From Aliishimia sp965656085 (GTDB lineage: Bacteria; Pseudomonadota; Alphaproteobacteria; Rhodobacterales; Rhodobacteraceae), in the NCBI GenBank assembly GCA_965656085.1, contig CBFHJA010000013.1, positions 34,479 to 98,478 of the forward strand: a stretch of 64,000 nucleotides of DNA, written 5' to 3'. The position numbers and the translations under genes are program-made. The notes under the pieces were generated by a model. It did not search any database, was not told the origin of the DNA, and saw nothing but the letters and a program-made list of their open reading frames with translations. Below are positions 8,419 through 17,500 of this stretch, piece by piece (the stretch's first letter is position 1; every line of letters starts with the position of its first letter).

Positions 8419-9636
8419 TCAAACCGGCGCGGCGCGCGTGACCACCTCGGCGCCGCGCTCCAGCGTGCGGTGGACAGGGCATTTGTCGGCGATCTCCAGC
8501 AGGCGCGCGCGCTGGTCCGGGTCGAGCGCGCCGGTCAGGGTGATCACCCGCTCAAAGCGGTCGATGCGGGCGCCGCCCGCCTGCTCGGCGTCGGCGGCGT
8601 GCTGCTTGGCGTGGGACACATCCACCGAGACATGCTCCAGCGGCCAGCCCTTGCGGCGGGCATACATGCGGATCGTCATCGAGGTGCAGGCCCCGAGACC
8701 TGCCGCGACCAGCCCGTAGGGCGACAGGCCGCGGTTCGTGCCGCCGAAGCTGCGCGGCTCGTCGGCGGTCAGGTGGTGGCTAGCGCCATCGCTGATATCC
8801 TGCGCAAAGCCCTCCGGGTCCGCCTCGGAGATGCGCAGCACACCCTCGGGCACCTCTGCGGGGGCGGGCGGTTTGGGCAAGTCCAGATAGCGTTTTGCCC
8901 ATGTGGCGATCACCTCGGCGGCATAGTCGGCATCCGCCGGGTCGGTGATCAGGTGGTCCGCCTCGTCGAGGGTGATGAAGGATTTGGGGTGCCGGGCCGC
9001 CATGAAAATCTCCGCTGCGTTGTCGACCGACACGGTGGCGTCGCGCGGCGCGTGCAGCACCAGAAGCGCCGCCTTCAGGCTGGCGAGCGACTGGCCCAGT
9101 TCGGTGCGGCGGATATCGTCGACAAACCCCTTGCCGATGGTGATCTGCTGGCCGCCAAGCGTGACGGTTGCCTGCCCCGCGCGGGTGATCTCGGGCAGGG
9201 CCGCGTCGAAATTGTGGACCACGTGGCTGGGATCGAAGGGCGCGCCGATGGTCGCCACGGCCTTGATGCCTGCGATCTGGCCCGCCGCCTTGATCACCGC
9301 CGCGCCGCCCAGCGAATGGCCGATCAGCAAGGACGGAGCGAGGTCACGCTCCTGCAGCGCCTCGGCGGCGGCACGGATATCGCCGACATTGCTGGAGAAA
9401 TCCGTGTTCGCGAACTCGCCCTGCGAATGGCCCAGCCCGGTGAAATCGAAGCGCAGCACCGCGAGGCCCAACTGGCTGAGGCGCGCCGAGATGCGGCGGG
9501 CGGCGGCGATATCCTTGCCGCAGGTGAAGCAATGGGCGAAGAGCGCGGTCGCCAAGGGCGGCGTGTCCGGCAGATCGAGGCGGGCGCTCAACTCCGTGCC
9601 GTCATGGCCGGGGAAGGTGAAGCGGTCTGTGGGCAT
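8419..9636 (-). CDS. Bifunctional alpha/beta hydrolase-OsmC fusion protein
   Basis: 405 residues in two domains. Residues 1-250 are an alpha/beta hydrolase: HCFTCGKDIAAARRI near the oxyanion strand, nucleophile elbow LIGHSLGGAA, and acid/histidine region HAPRDATVSVDNA and DEADHLI. Residues 275-405 are an OsmC/Ohr-like domain with GASHHLTADEP, GLSPYGLVAAGLGACTSMTIRMYA (one cysteine at the helix) and DKCPVHRTLE (the second cysteine). OsmC proteins reduce organic hydroperoxides with this pair. The fusion is a recognised architecture. ATG 9636 has GGAG upstream. Confidence 0.9.
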   Translation of the reverse strand: MPTDRFTFPGHDGTELSARLDLPDTPPLATALFAHCFTCGKDIAAARRISARLSQLGLAVLRFDFTGLGHSQGEFANTDFSSNVGDIRAAAEALQERDLAPSLLIGHSLGGAAVIKAAGQIAGIKAVATIGAPFDPSHVVHNFDAALPEITRAGQATVTLGGQQITIGKGFVDDIRRTELGQSLASLKAALLVLHAPRDATVSVDNAAEIFMAARHPKSFITLDEADHLITDPADADYAAEVIATWAKRYLDLPKPPAPAEVPEGVLRISEADPEGFAQDISDGASHHLTADEPRSFGGTNRGLSPYGLVAAGLGACTSMTIRMYARRKGWPLEHVSVDVSHAKQHAADAEQAGGARIDRFERVITLTGALDPDQRARLLEIADKCPVHRTLERGAEVVTRAAPV

Positions 9637-9793
9637 TGCAAGGTCTCCAGTGGTTGGCCCCGAGTATGGGACGCAGCAACGCGCAGAGAAGACAGAATGC
9701 AGCGCTCTCACGCAACCGTGTTGCGCCGGTCACAGGTCTCCGGGGCGTGCCGGGGATGTTGCCGCCGCAGGCGCGGGCGCCTATCGTCGCGCC

Positions 9794-10078
9794 ATGAGCG
9801 CGCTGCAGGACAACATCCGCGCCCTTGGGCGCCGCGTCGGGCAAGCGCTGGTCAAGATCCATCGCACGGTTCCGGCCGGGCTGCGCACGGTTCTGGGGCT
9901 GATGCTGGTGGTCGGCGGCATTTTTGGGTTCCTGCCTGTTCTTGGCTTCTGGATGGTGCCGCTCGGTCTTCTGGTCATCGGGCTCGACATCGGCGCGCTG
10001 CGCCGGGTGTGGCGGGCGCGGCGGCGCAAGGCTAGCGACGAAAGCGATCCAGAGACTTGCGATAAAAATCGCGGTTGA
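9794..10078 (+). CDS. Small PGPGW-like membrane protein
   Basis: 94 residues. An amphipathic front (MSALQDNIRALGRRVGQALV) is followed by two closely spaced hydrophobic stretches, LRTVLGLMLVVGGIFGFLPVLGFWMVPLGLLVIGLDI, and a basic tail. The G-x-F-L-P-V-L-G-F-W-M-x-P-x-G-L-L core resembles small PGPGW/YbaN-type membrane proteins. Its last 47 bp overlap the 3' end of the minus-strand gene, which is uncommon. Function unknown. Confidence 0.6.
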   Translation: MSALQDNIRALGRRVGQALVKIHRTVPAGLRTVLGLMLVVGGIFGFLPVLGFWMVPLGLLVIGLDIGALRRVWRARRRKASDESDPETCDKNRG

Positions 10079-10685
10079 GGCGGATGAAATCGTCGATGAC
10101 CGGGCGCATGACGCCGGCGCGCGAGCCGATCAGGTAGAGATAGCCCGACAGCCCGGCCAGCGCCGACCCGACCGCGTTGAGGATGATATCGGTCATGATG
10201 TCCACGGTGCCGGATTTCTGCATGTTGAGCCCGAAGGCGATGTCCATGAGAAACTCGAAAATCTCCCAGATAGAGCCCATGGTCATGCCCACGCAGAAGG
10301 CGATCAGCCCGAGCGCGACCGGCGGGGCGGCGAAGCGGTCGCCTTCGAAGATCATGAAGACCAGCAAGAACCCGATCAGCCCGAAGCCCACCGCCGAGGC
10401 GCCATGCAGCGCCAGATCCCACCACCAGATACGCTCGTAGAAATCGAACGCCTCGCCGAGAAAGATCGAACCGAAAATGAACAGCGAGGTGAAGATCAGG
10501 AACGGCATCGGCAGGGTCACCCCAAACCGTTCGGCCAGAAAGATCGGCACCACCGACAGGCCCAGCGTCGCCAGCGCGACGAAGGCGATGGGCCAGCGCT
10601 GGAACCACAGCGCCACCGCCACCAGCACGAACATCACCGCGCAATTGGCGATCAGAATGCGCCTGTGGGTGCGGGGCAGTAACAT
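10032..10685 (-). CDS. YjdF-like (DUF2238) inner membrane protein
   Basis: 217 residues with about six membrane helices. The segments GEAFDFYERIWWWDLALHG, GFLLVFMIFEGDRF and GMTMGSIWEIFEFLMD match the conserved acidic and tryptophan-rich helices of the DUF2238/YjdF family. Its role is unknown. It diverges from the EEP gene, with 46 bp between the start codons, and its 3' end overlaps the small membrane protein gene. Confidence 0.75.
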   Translation of the reverse strand: MLLPRTHRRILIANCAVMFVLVAVALWFQRWPIAFVALATLGLSVVPIFLAERFGVTLPMPFLIFTSLFIFGSIFLGEAFDFYERIWWWDLALHGASAVGFGLIGFLLVFMIFEGDRFAAPPVALGLIAFCVGMTMGSIWEIFEFLMDIAFGLNMQKSGTVDIMTDIILNAVGSALAGLSGYLYLIGSRAGVMRPVIDDFIRLNRDFYRKSLDRFRR

Positions 10686-10731
10686 GCGAGGGGCCGATGC
10701 AATCCTGTGGTCTGCCTCCTATATAGGCGAT

Positions 10732-11442
10732 ATGGAGCAGAAACGACAGACATCCGGTCTCCGGATCGCCAGCTACAACATGCGCAAGGCGCGCGGCCTC
10801 GACCAGCGGCGCGACCCGGGGCGGATCATCGACGTCATCAACGGGCTTGGCGCGCAGGTGGTCGCCCTGCAAGAGGCCGACCGGCGGCTCGGGGAGCGCC
10901 CCGCCGCGCTGGCCCGGCGGATGATCGAGGACGAGACCGATTTCGAGGTCGTGCCGGTCGCCGAAACCGAGGTGAGCCTCGGCTGGCACGGCAATGCGGT
11001 GCTGGTCCATAAATCCGCAAAGGTGCAGAACGTGACGCGGATCGCCCTGCCGGGGCTGGAGCCGCGCGGCGCGGTGCGGGTGGATTTCGAGGATGGGCTG
11101 GCGCTCGTGGCGACCCATCTGGGGCTCTTGCGCAGCAGCCGCCGCCAGCAACTGGAGCGCATCCGGCACGCACTGGGTGAGACCGAGCGGGCCGTGATCG
11201 TGGGGGATTTCAACGAATGGCGCATGGATCGCGGGCTGGAGCCCTTGGCCGCGCGCTATGACGTGCTCAGCCCCGGCCACAGTTTCCATGCCGCCCGCCC
11301 GGTCGCCGCCTTGGACCGGCTGGCCCACACGCGCGATCTGGAAATCCGCGATGCCGGCGTAGATCAAACGCCGTTGGCGCGCCGGGCCTCGGATCATCTG
11401 CCGATCTGGGCCGACCTGCAAAACCCCGCACCGGCGGGTTGA
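10732..11442 (+). CDS. Endonuclease/exonuclease/phosphatase (EEP) family protein
   Basis: 236 residues with the EEP catalytic motifs in order: RIASYNMRKARG (Asn), VVALQEADRR (metal-binding Glu), THLGLLRSSRRQQ (His), IVGDFNEW (Asp/Asn) and RASDHLPIWADL (Asp/His). These are found in DNA repair nucleases, inositol phosphatases and sphingomyelinases. No signal peptide is seen, so it is probably cytosolic, and the substrate is not defined. Starts at ATG 10732. Confidence 0.85.
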   Translation: MEQKRQTSGLRIASYNMRKARGLDQRRDPGRIIDVINGLGAQVVALQEADRRLGERPAALARRMIEDETDFEVVPVAETEVSLGWHGNAVLVHKSAKVQNVTRIALPGLEPRGAVRVDFEDGLALVATHLGLLRSSRRQQLERIRHALGETERAVIVGDFNEWRMDRGLEPLAARYDVLSPGHSFHAARPVAALDRLAHTRDLEIRDAGVDQTPLARRASDHLPIWADLQNPAPAG

Positions 11443-11707
11443 GGGCAGCCGCCCGTCCCAGCACGCCATCACTGATCGAGGTGAGCAGAGCTTGGCTTGC
11501 CGCGCAACGCGTGACCGCTGCGCGCCCGTGGGCCCGGATGCTGCGCCATGCATCGACAAGAGCGCACCCTATCAAGCGGACATGGCCCATCGTGAGGTCA
11601 GACATCTCGAAACCAAGCTACAGATCGTCGGGAATGACCTCGGTGTCGACAAAGAGGCGTCGCCGTGCAAATCTTTTCACCGTCAGAACGTCACGGAGAC
11701 ACTGCGG

Positions 11708-12781
11708 GTGAGAGCCGCCGGGCCAGAGGTTGCCGCAAGCACCCAAAACCTTCTGTTCGAATGCGCACGGCTATCGCCAGGGGCCCAGATCCTAATCGTG
11801 GGCGAGAGCAACCAAGCTCCTTTTTTCGACCCTGGGGTCTGTGCGGTTTTGGCGGAGCAGGCGCGTGCTCTGGGTGTCAGTGCCGAGCATTGTCTCGTTG
11901 ATGCCACTTCGCCTGAAATCCCACCCGAGGTCGTTGCGAAGATGCACGCCGTGGATGCGAACTTCTTCTTTTCGCGCCTCGGTGGCCGCGCCCGCTTTTG
12001 TGTGCCGGACGTGCCGGGTGTCGTCGTGAACTGCCACGGTGAGACACCTGCCCATATGGAAAGCCCATTTACAGAGGTGAGCTACCGGGTACAGCAGGCG
12101 ATCCATGACGCTCTGATCAGCAGGATCAGCACCGCCGACAGCTACCGCATAGTGGCGCCATGCGGCACGGATCTGCGGGGCACGATTCCGGCGCAGCAGG
12201 CTGAAACGCTTGTGGACTTCGCGCTACAGATCTTTCCAGTGATGATTTTCCCTCCGATCGTATTTCGCGACTTTTCGGGCAGGTTGGTGATCGATCACTT
12301 CGTCACATCCAGTGCAACGCGGACCTATGACGACAGCATCCTGATCATAGATACCCCCTTGCAGGCACACATCGCGGCGGGGCGCATCGAGCAGATTGAA
12401 GGTCCTGCGCCCTTGGTCGACCGGCTTGTCGCACAGATGACCCGGGCTGCTGCGATGACCGGGGGAGATCCCATGCGGGTCAATTCGTGGCATACGGGGA
12501 TCAACCCCAACACCTTCACCAACTCGCAGGCCCGAGAGGACCCCGATCGGTGGGGGGCCATTGCCTTTGGGTCTCCGCGCTACACGCATTTTCACGCATC
12601 AGGCCACGATCCGGGGGACATCGCATTCTCACTTCTTGATGCGACGATTACCTTTGATGACGTTCCGTTTTGGAGGGACGGGCGGTTCGTCTTCCTCGAC
12701 TTGCCGGAGGTCGCCGCGTTGATTCCGCCAGACCTCAAGCCTGTCCTGACGCCGTCTGTATGCCCCGGCATAGGGATATAG
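11708..12781 (+). CDS. M29 aminopeptidase/NicX-like protein
   Basis: About 357 residues. NLLFECARLSPGAQILIVGES at the front, and NSWHTGINPNTFTN followed by SPRYTHFHASGHDPGDIA near the end, resemble the aminopeptidase T (M29)/2,5-dihydroxypyridine dioxygenase superfamily, where late Glu and His residues bind metal. The start is uncertain: GTG 11708 has GGAG at a good distance, and ATG 11582 would add 42 residues of non-conserved look. It overlaps or nearly touches the next gene, suggesting one transcript. No substrate is claimed. Confidence 0.55.
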   Translation: MRAAGPEVAASTQNLLFECARLSPGAQILIVGESNQAPFFDPGVCAVLAEQARALGVSAEHCLVDATSPEIPPEVVAKMHAVDANFFFSRLGGRARFCVPDVPGVVVNCHGETPAHMESPFTEVSYRVQQAIHDALISRISTADSYRIVAPCGTDLRGTIPAQQAETLVDFALQIFPVMIFPPIVFRDFSGRLVIDHFVTSSATRTYDDSILIIDTPLQAHIAAGRIEQIEGPAPLVDRLVAQMTRAAAMTGGDPMRVNSWHTGINPNTFTNSQAREDPDRWGAIAFGSPRYTHFHASGHDPGDIAFSLLDATITFDDVPFWRDGRFVFLDLPEVAALIPPDLKPVLTPSVCPGIGI

Positions 12782-12786
12782 AACTC

Positions 12787-13356
12787 GTGTCTGCCTGGAT
12801 AAGCATGATTTCGTATGAAGACGCAGAGGCCGATTTACGCGTGGCATTTGATGAGACCCGTGGGCCGAAGGGTACGCTGGACAATGTGATGCGCGTGCAT
12901 TCCTTGCGGCCCTCCGCGATGACGGCGAGTAAGGCGCTCTACAAAGCCGCGCTGCACGATGCCGCCAACAGCCTTCCCAAATGGCTGCAGGAGGTAATCG
13001 CCTCGTATGTCTCCATCCTCAATGATGCCAATTACTCGCTTACCAATCACTGGGCGAATGCAGCGCATCTGATCGCCGACCCGGCGCGGTCTGACGCAAT
13101 CCGAGCCGCCCTGGAGGCGGAAAACCCGGCCGACGTTTTCGATGGACGCGAATTGGCGCTGTTGCGCTATTCCGAGAAATTGACGCGCAGCCCTGGCGCT
13201 ATGGAGCGCAAAGATGTGGAGGCCCTGCGCGAGGAAGGACTGGACGATGGTGAAATTCTAGAAGCCACCCAAATCATTGGCTATTTCAACTACGTCAACC
13301 GCATCCTGAACGGATTGGGCGTGAGCAATGAAGGCGAGGAGATTGGGTTCTACTGA
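12787..13356 (+). CDS. CMD-fold peroxidase-related protein without the cysteine pair
   Basis: 189 residues. MSAWISMISYEDAEADLR and the later helices (LPKWLQEVIASYVSILNDANYSLTNHW in short pieces, then LLRYSEKLTRSP) follow the uncharacterised peroxidase-related branch of the carboxymuconolactone decarboxylase/AhpD fold. At the place where active members carry C-x2-C, this protein has Ala 81 and Ser 84, while the following His 88 is kept. It is therefore unlikely to be a thiol peroxidase. GTG 12787 gives the normal N-terminus; ATG 12760 would overlap the upstream gene by 22 bp. Confidence 0.7.
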   Translation: MSAWISMISYEDAEADLRVAFDETRGPKGTLDNVMRVHSLRPSAMTASKALYKAALHDAANSLPKWLQEVIASYVSILNDANYSLTNHWANAAHLIADPARSDAIRAALEAENPADVFDGRELALLRYSEKLTRSPGAMERKDVEALREEGLDDGEILEATQIIGYFNYVNRILNGLGVSNEGEEIGFY

Positions 13357-13384
13357 CACACGCTCGATGAGGCGCGCCTAGTGG

Positions 13385-13640
13385 TCAGGCAATTCTCAGA
13401 GCGGTACAAAAAGTCTGGCTGATGGCCTCTCCCTCATCGCAAGGTTTTGGTGCGTTATACCTCCGCGTGCTTTGATATGCCCGCTCTGATTTTGCGTGAA
13501 TGGCCACCTTTCGAAAGCTTGGTAACCAGCTTGCAGTCGTATAGCGCCCTACCAGTTTGAACGGCCTGTCCACAGTCACGTGGTTTTTGTAGCCGCAATG
13601 GCGCTTGCCGTGCGTCTTCGTCCAGCGCGCGTCCATGCAC
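13385..13640 (-). pseudogene. IS5-family transposase remnant
   Basis: Minus-strand translation at about 13636-13528 reads MDARWTKTHGKRHCGYKNH followed by VTVDRPFKLVGRY. This is the conserved DDE-region block of IS5-family transposases (usually KDARWTKK.GK..YGYKNH.NVD). Sequence upstream and downstream in this frame does not continue the family, and no terminal inverted repeats were identified. It is a decayed fragment of an insertion at the edge of the accessory segment. The stretch 13357-13739 holds nothing else that I can identify. Confidence 0.7.
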
Positions 13641-13739
13641 GTCTTGTCAGGAGTGATTGGACATACCGCAGAAATAATGCGTCTATTCGGTGGCAAGCAA
13701 CGTGTAAGACAGTGAGACAAGAGGTGCCGACTGCCTGAA

Positions 13740-14129
13740 ATGTCTGACAGTAGAGCCGAACATTGCGGGACCTGTAACGCGAATTGGGCCGATGCTCGAT
13801 GGAGTGAAGATTGCACCGAATGCGGGGGCGGCGCGTTGCAACGGGCTTGCCCGAATTGCGCCGGGCTGTGCGGTGCGATTTGGACCCGGGCCGTGCTTGA
13901 CAGTCATCACACGGGTGAGGCGCATTGGTTGGGACGATGCGACTTGCAACGATGGGCGAGAACTGAGCCTGCGAGGCATGATGACACCGCGCAACTGATT
14001 GCCCTGCAAGGCCAGTGGCTTGTTCAGGCCGATGGCGCGTCCAAGTTTTTTGATAGCGCCAGAGCGGCGATAGACTGGCTATACAAATCCGGTTTTACGC
14101 CACATTCGGACACCGAGGATCAAGGATGA
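13740..14129 (+). CDS. Zinc-ribbon-like protein of unknown function
   Basis: 129 residues. The first 50 carry three C-x2-C pairs plus one more cysteine (CGTCNANW, CTECGGG, CPNCAGLCG), a treble-clef or zinc-ribbon arrangement. The C-terminal half (GQWLVQADGASKFFDSARAAIDWLYKSGF) looks like a small alpha/beta domain. It is 7 bp upstream of the next gene and 460 bp ahead of the giant secreted protein, in the same orientation. A partner role for that gene is possible but not shown. Confidence 0.6.
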   Translation: MSDSRAEHCGTCNANWADARWSEDCTECGGGALQRACPNCAGLCGAIWTRAVLDSHHTGEAHWLGRCDLQRWARTEPARHDDTAQLIALQGQWLVQADGASKFFDSARAAIDWLYKSGFTPHSDTEDQG

Positions 14130-14136
14130 CTGCATC

Positions 14137-14466
14137 ATGACCAGCAAGAGCTTCGCCCTGCCCGAAACGCCTGACTGGGAAATCGAGGACTGGGCGGAAT
14201 GGTGGGGCGCGGCCCTCAAAACCACGTTCCAGGAACGCGACAGCAGCTATTGGGGCGGCGTCTATTATATGTCAGACGCCATGTCTGGCATCTGCGGAAA
14301 AATCCGGATTCTGCAGAATCGAGACATCGTGGATGGGCGCGCGATTGTGCCCAGTCACCCGGCAGATAGCATCGTGCTTCTGGCCGAGGAGGCCCGCGAT
14401 ACACGTGCAATAGAGGCCGCACTGAGCGAACTTGCCGGTGTCGTACCAACCGAAAAAGACGGGTAA
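14137..14466 (+). CDS. Small acidic protein of unknown function
   Basis: 109 residues, acidic and tryptophan-rich at the front (PDWEIEDWAEWWGAALKTTF), no signal peptide. The late part (HPADSIVLLAEEARDTRAIEAALSELAG) is helical. It sits between the zinc-ribbon gene and the 1,617-residue secreted protein, ending 125 bp before its start. Size, acidity and position are those of immunity proteins beside large toxins, but I recognise no family and the order (partner first) is not the usual one. Confidence 0.55.
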   Translation: MTSKSFALPETPDWEIEDWAEWWGAALKTTFQERDSSYWGGVYYMSDAMSGICGKIRILQNRDIVDGRAIVPSHPADSIVLLAEEARDTRAIEAALSELAGVVPTEKDG

Positions 14467-14590
14467 TTCTTCGGCGCGTCGCCAAATCGACAGCCCAGCT
14501 GCCTATCTCGTCCGGACTAAACTCTATTTACGCACGAACGATCTGCGCCCTATACTGGCTCGCATACGTCCCTCTGCCAAGGTGACACCC

Positions 14591-17500
14591 ATGCCATTAC
14601 GTGCGTTCAGACATTTGTGGCTTTCTTTGATCGTGTCTATTGCGTGCGCCTTTCCGGCGGCCGCTCAGATAACGCAGGTTGACCCCAATTCCAGAGCGCC
14701 CAGCACGCAAGACGCGCCTGCCACCACGAGCGCAGTGCGCGGTCCGGAGGGCGCATACAGACTGGTTTTTGGGGGCAACGACTGGATCGACGTGGCACGT
14801 GAGTTTCGCGTGGCGGCGACCATCGGTGATGTTTACCTTCCGGCCAATTCGATTACAGCAGGGCAGACCGGCAAGGCCTGCGTCTATGGCGAGTCCAATA
14901 GCGGCGGCACAAGCTTTAACGCTTGCGAAGGCACCTCCCCCCGGTTGCAGCTGCGCCCGGACGGCGCTTTCCGCATGAATTTGCCCAGAGGATATCCCTT
15001 CGAACGGGGGGTGGAGGTGCGGCTGAACAAGTCTGGTGACGGTTACACAGGGTTTTGGCGCTCTGGCGACCGCGTCGGACGGGTGCAAATGAAGCCGCTT
15101 GCGCCAAAGATCACGCATGTCTTTGTCCGCGCTTCACACGGAGGCGGCCCACTTTCGGAATGGTCGGGCGGCCCGGTGGAAGAAAGCGTGCCCACCGTTT
15201 CTTTGGAAGGTTTATCCCAAGTTTTTCCGAACCGGCCCGGCGCAACCGGCCGTCCCTCGCGGTTGGAGGTCCGGGTTCTGGGGCAGAATCTCTTCGGCGG
15301 CGTTTCCTTGTCCGTGCCGGAAAACCGAGGACTGCGCCCGGGACGTATTTTCGCGTTCCGCAACGCGTTGCCCAACGGGGCACGACCGCCGCTCAAACTG
15401 CAAAACCATCAGGGCGTGACCTTCGGTATCAGCGCGTTCAGCGGCGCTCCGCCGGGTATCGTCACGCTTGCCGTGGCGAACCAACGCTTTCCGATAAACC
15501 TCGCATGGGAGGGTGACCCGCCCAAAGCAGACGATGTTGAGCGCCCAGAACTTGATCGTATCGTGCTGCTGGATGAACGCGGGAAGGTCATACCGCAGAT
15601 CATCGAATCTGTCCCTTTCCGGGTCGCGGCCATCTATGACAGCGACCATCCGGATGCTATGCGCCCCATGTCCTTGGAATGGGCGCCAAAGGACCGCCGT
15701 GTTTTGAGGCGGGACGACATTGTGAAGGCGCTGTTTGTCTCGGACTTGTTCTATGTCCCGCATTTTGCCGACCAGGATCTGGAAGGCAGCCCTGCCTTTG
15801 GAACAAGTCTCCGTGGGGCGGCTGGTGATCGCTACAATCCCGAGACCACCCGCGAAATCCTGTCCTCCAAACTGGCGGGGCGTTGGGCGATCGCTCATGA
15901 CGGGGCTCTGGAAGGGCAACCCGTTTCCCTCAGCGGCATCGGTGTGGTCGCGTCTGGGACAGCGCCTCCAATACGGCTGGTGCTCGGAGACGGCAGCGCC
16001 GCACGCTCATTTGCTGCGCGCGATGTCTTTGCCAGAACTGGAGCAGACGGAACCAGTGTTCTTGTGGACATGCTGTTGCGCGAAATCCCACGTCTTCGGG
16101 GCGAAACCGCCCAAGAGGCCGCACGGCGCACAAAGCCCGCAGGCGCCGCCGTGCCTGCTCCGGTCGATGTCACGACACTGATGGCCACCGTGGACGGAAC
16201 CCAGCAATCCTTCCAGATCCTGCGCACCGAGCGGCGTCCACTGACAGATGCCAAGCTGCGCCTTGCGCCGGACCCCGCCACATCGGGGTATCGCGGTGTC
16301 TGGATTGAAAAGGCACCAACATCGATTCAGGACGAAGCGGTTCAGCGTTGGACAAGGGCAGCTGATCTGAAAGATGCCCAGCCCTTGCAGGAGCAGGGTT
16401 TCAATCAGGCCACGCCTCCGGGCTTCGAATATCCGTTCGACCGCAACGGTGCGCCGAACGGCGCGAGCGCAACACGTCGCGTTTTGGTTAGTGGGACATT
16501 CCCGAGCGGCGCGCGGACACCGTTCCTGTCAGATGATCCGAAGATCAGCTACCGGGTCCGCCCAATCGATCCGGCGCAGCATGCCGCCCTGCGTGCAAAG
16601 GCGCGTGAGGTCAATGGCCCCGATGCAGCCAGCGGCCCCGATCTGTTGGTCTTTGAAGCCGTCTTGGCTCCCGGCGTGCAGGAAGGGGAAAAGACAGTGC
16701 GCGTGGCTGGCGACAGTGCCACATGGCCGCTGCACTTCGCGCGCACAGCCGCACTTCGATTTGTCCGTCCGGGCACGCCGGCCCGGGCCATGGAAGGCAT
16801 TTTCCATCCGGGCGAAACTCTCCGCGTCGCGCTCGATGTCTCCGCCGGCGAGGAGGCCGGTCCGATGGATGGTCTGGACGTGGAACTGTTCGTGGCCCCG
16901 CCGCGCGGGTCAGTCCGATCTTTGGGGACCTTGCCGGTGGTCGAAGAGGGCATCGGACATGCCCGCACCGGGCCGATCCGGTTGCTCGGAACAGGCCCCG
17001 CGGTCATGTTTCAGCCTGATCCTGCCGAAGACGCCTTGGATATCGCCGTCGCGCCGGGAAGCCGGTTGTTGGCGCGCCCGGTCGGTATCCGTGGTGTGCC
17101 GGCCGAGGCGGTGGGGGAAATCGCCCTGCCGGAAAAGGTCGATTCTGCATTCGACGCGGCGCTGAAGAAGGTCGCAGCGTGCACCGGGCAAACGTTTGAG
17201 GAACGTGGGGTGTTTGCGCATAAGGCGTCTGCAACTTTCACGCGCAACTTCATGTTCTCCTTTCGCCAGAATGTTCCGCAATACTCGGTGAAGACCCGTG
17301 TGCTGAATGGCGATCACGCCGCGCTGATCGTGCTGCGCGACCAGTTGGAGCCGATGCTGCGCGCCGATCTCGCGCGGATGCGCGGGTCGGTCAGTGACGC
17401 GGCCATCAACCGGCTGTTCAACCGCGCAAAGACCAATGCGGCGCTACGCGGCTCGGACTTCTGGAGCCAAACCTTCCAGATGCCTGTCGGTCGGGTCGTG

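Noticed and set aside
9781..11559. 592-codon minus-strand frame
   Set aside because: It crosses the EEP gene, the divergent promoter and the YjdF-like gene in wrong frames. It is an artefact of base composition.
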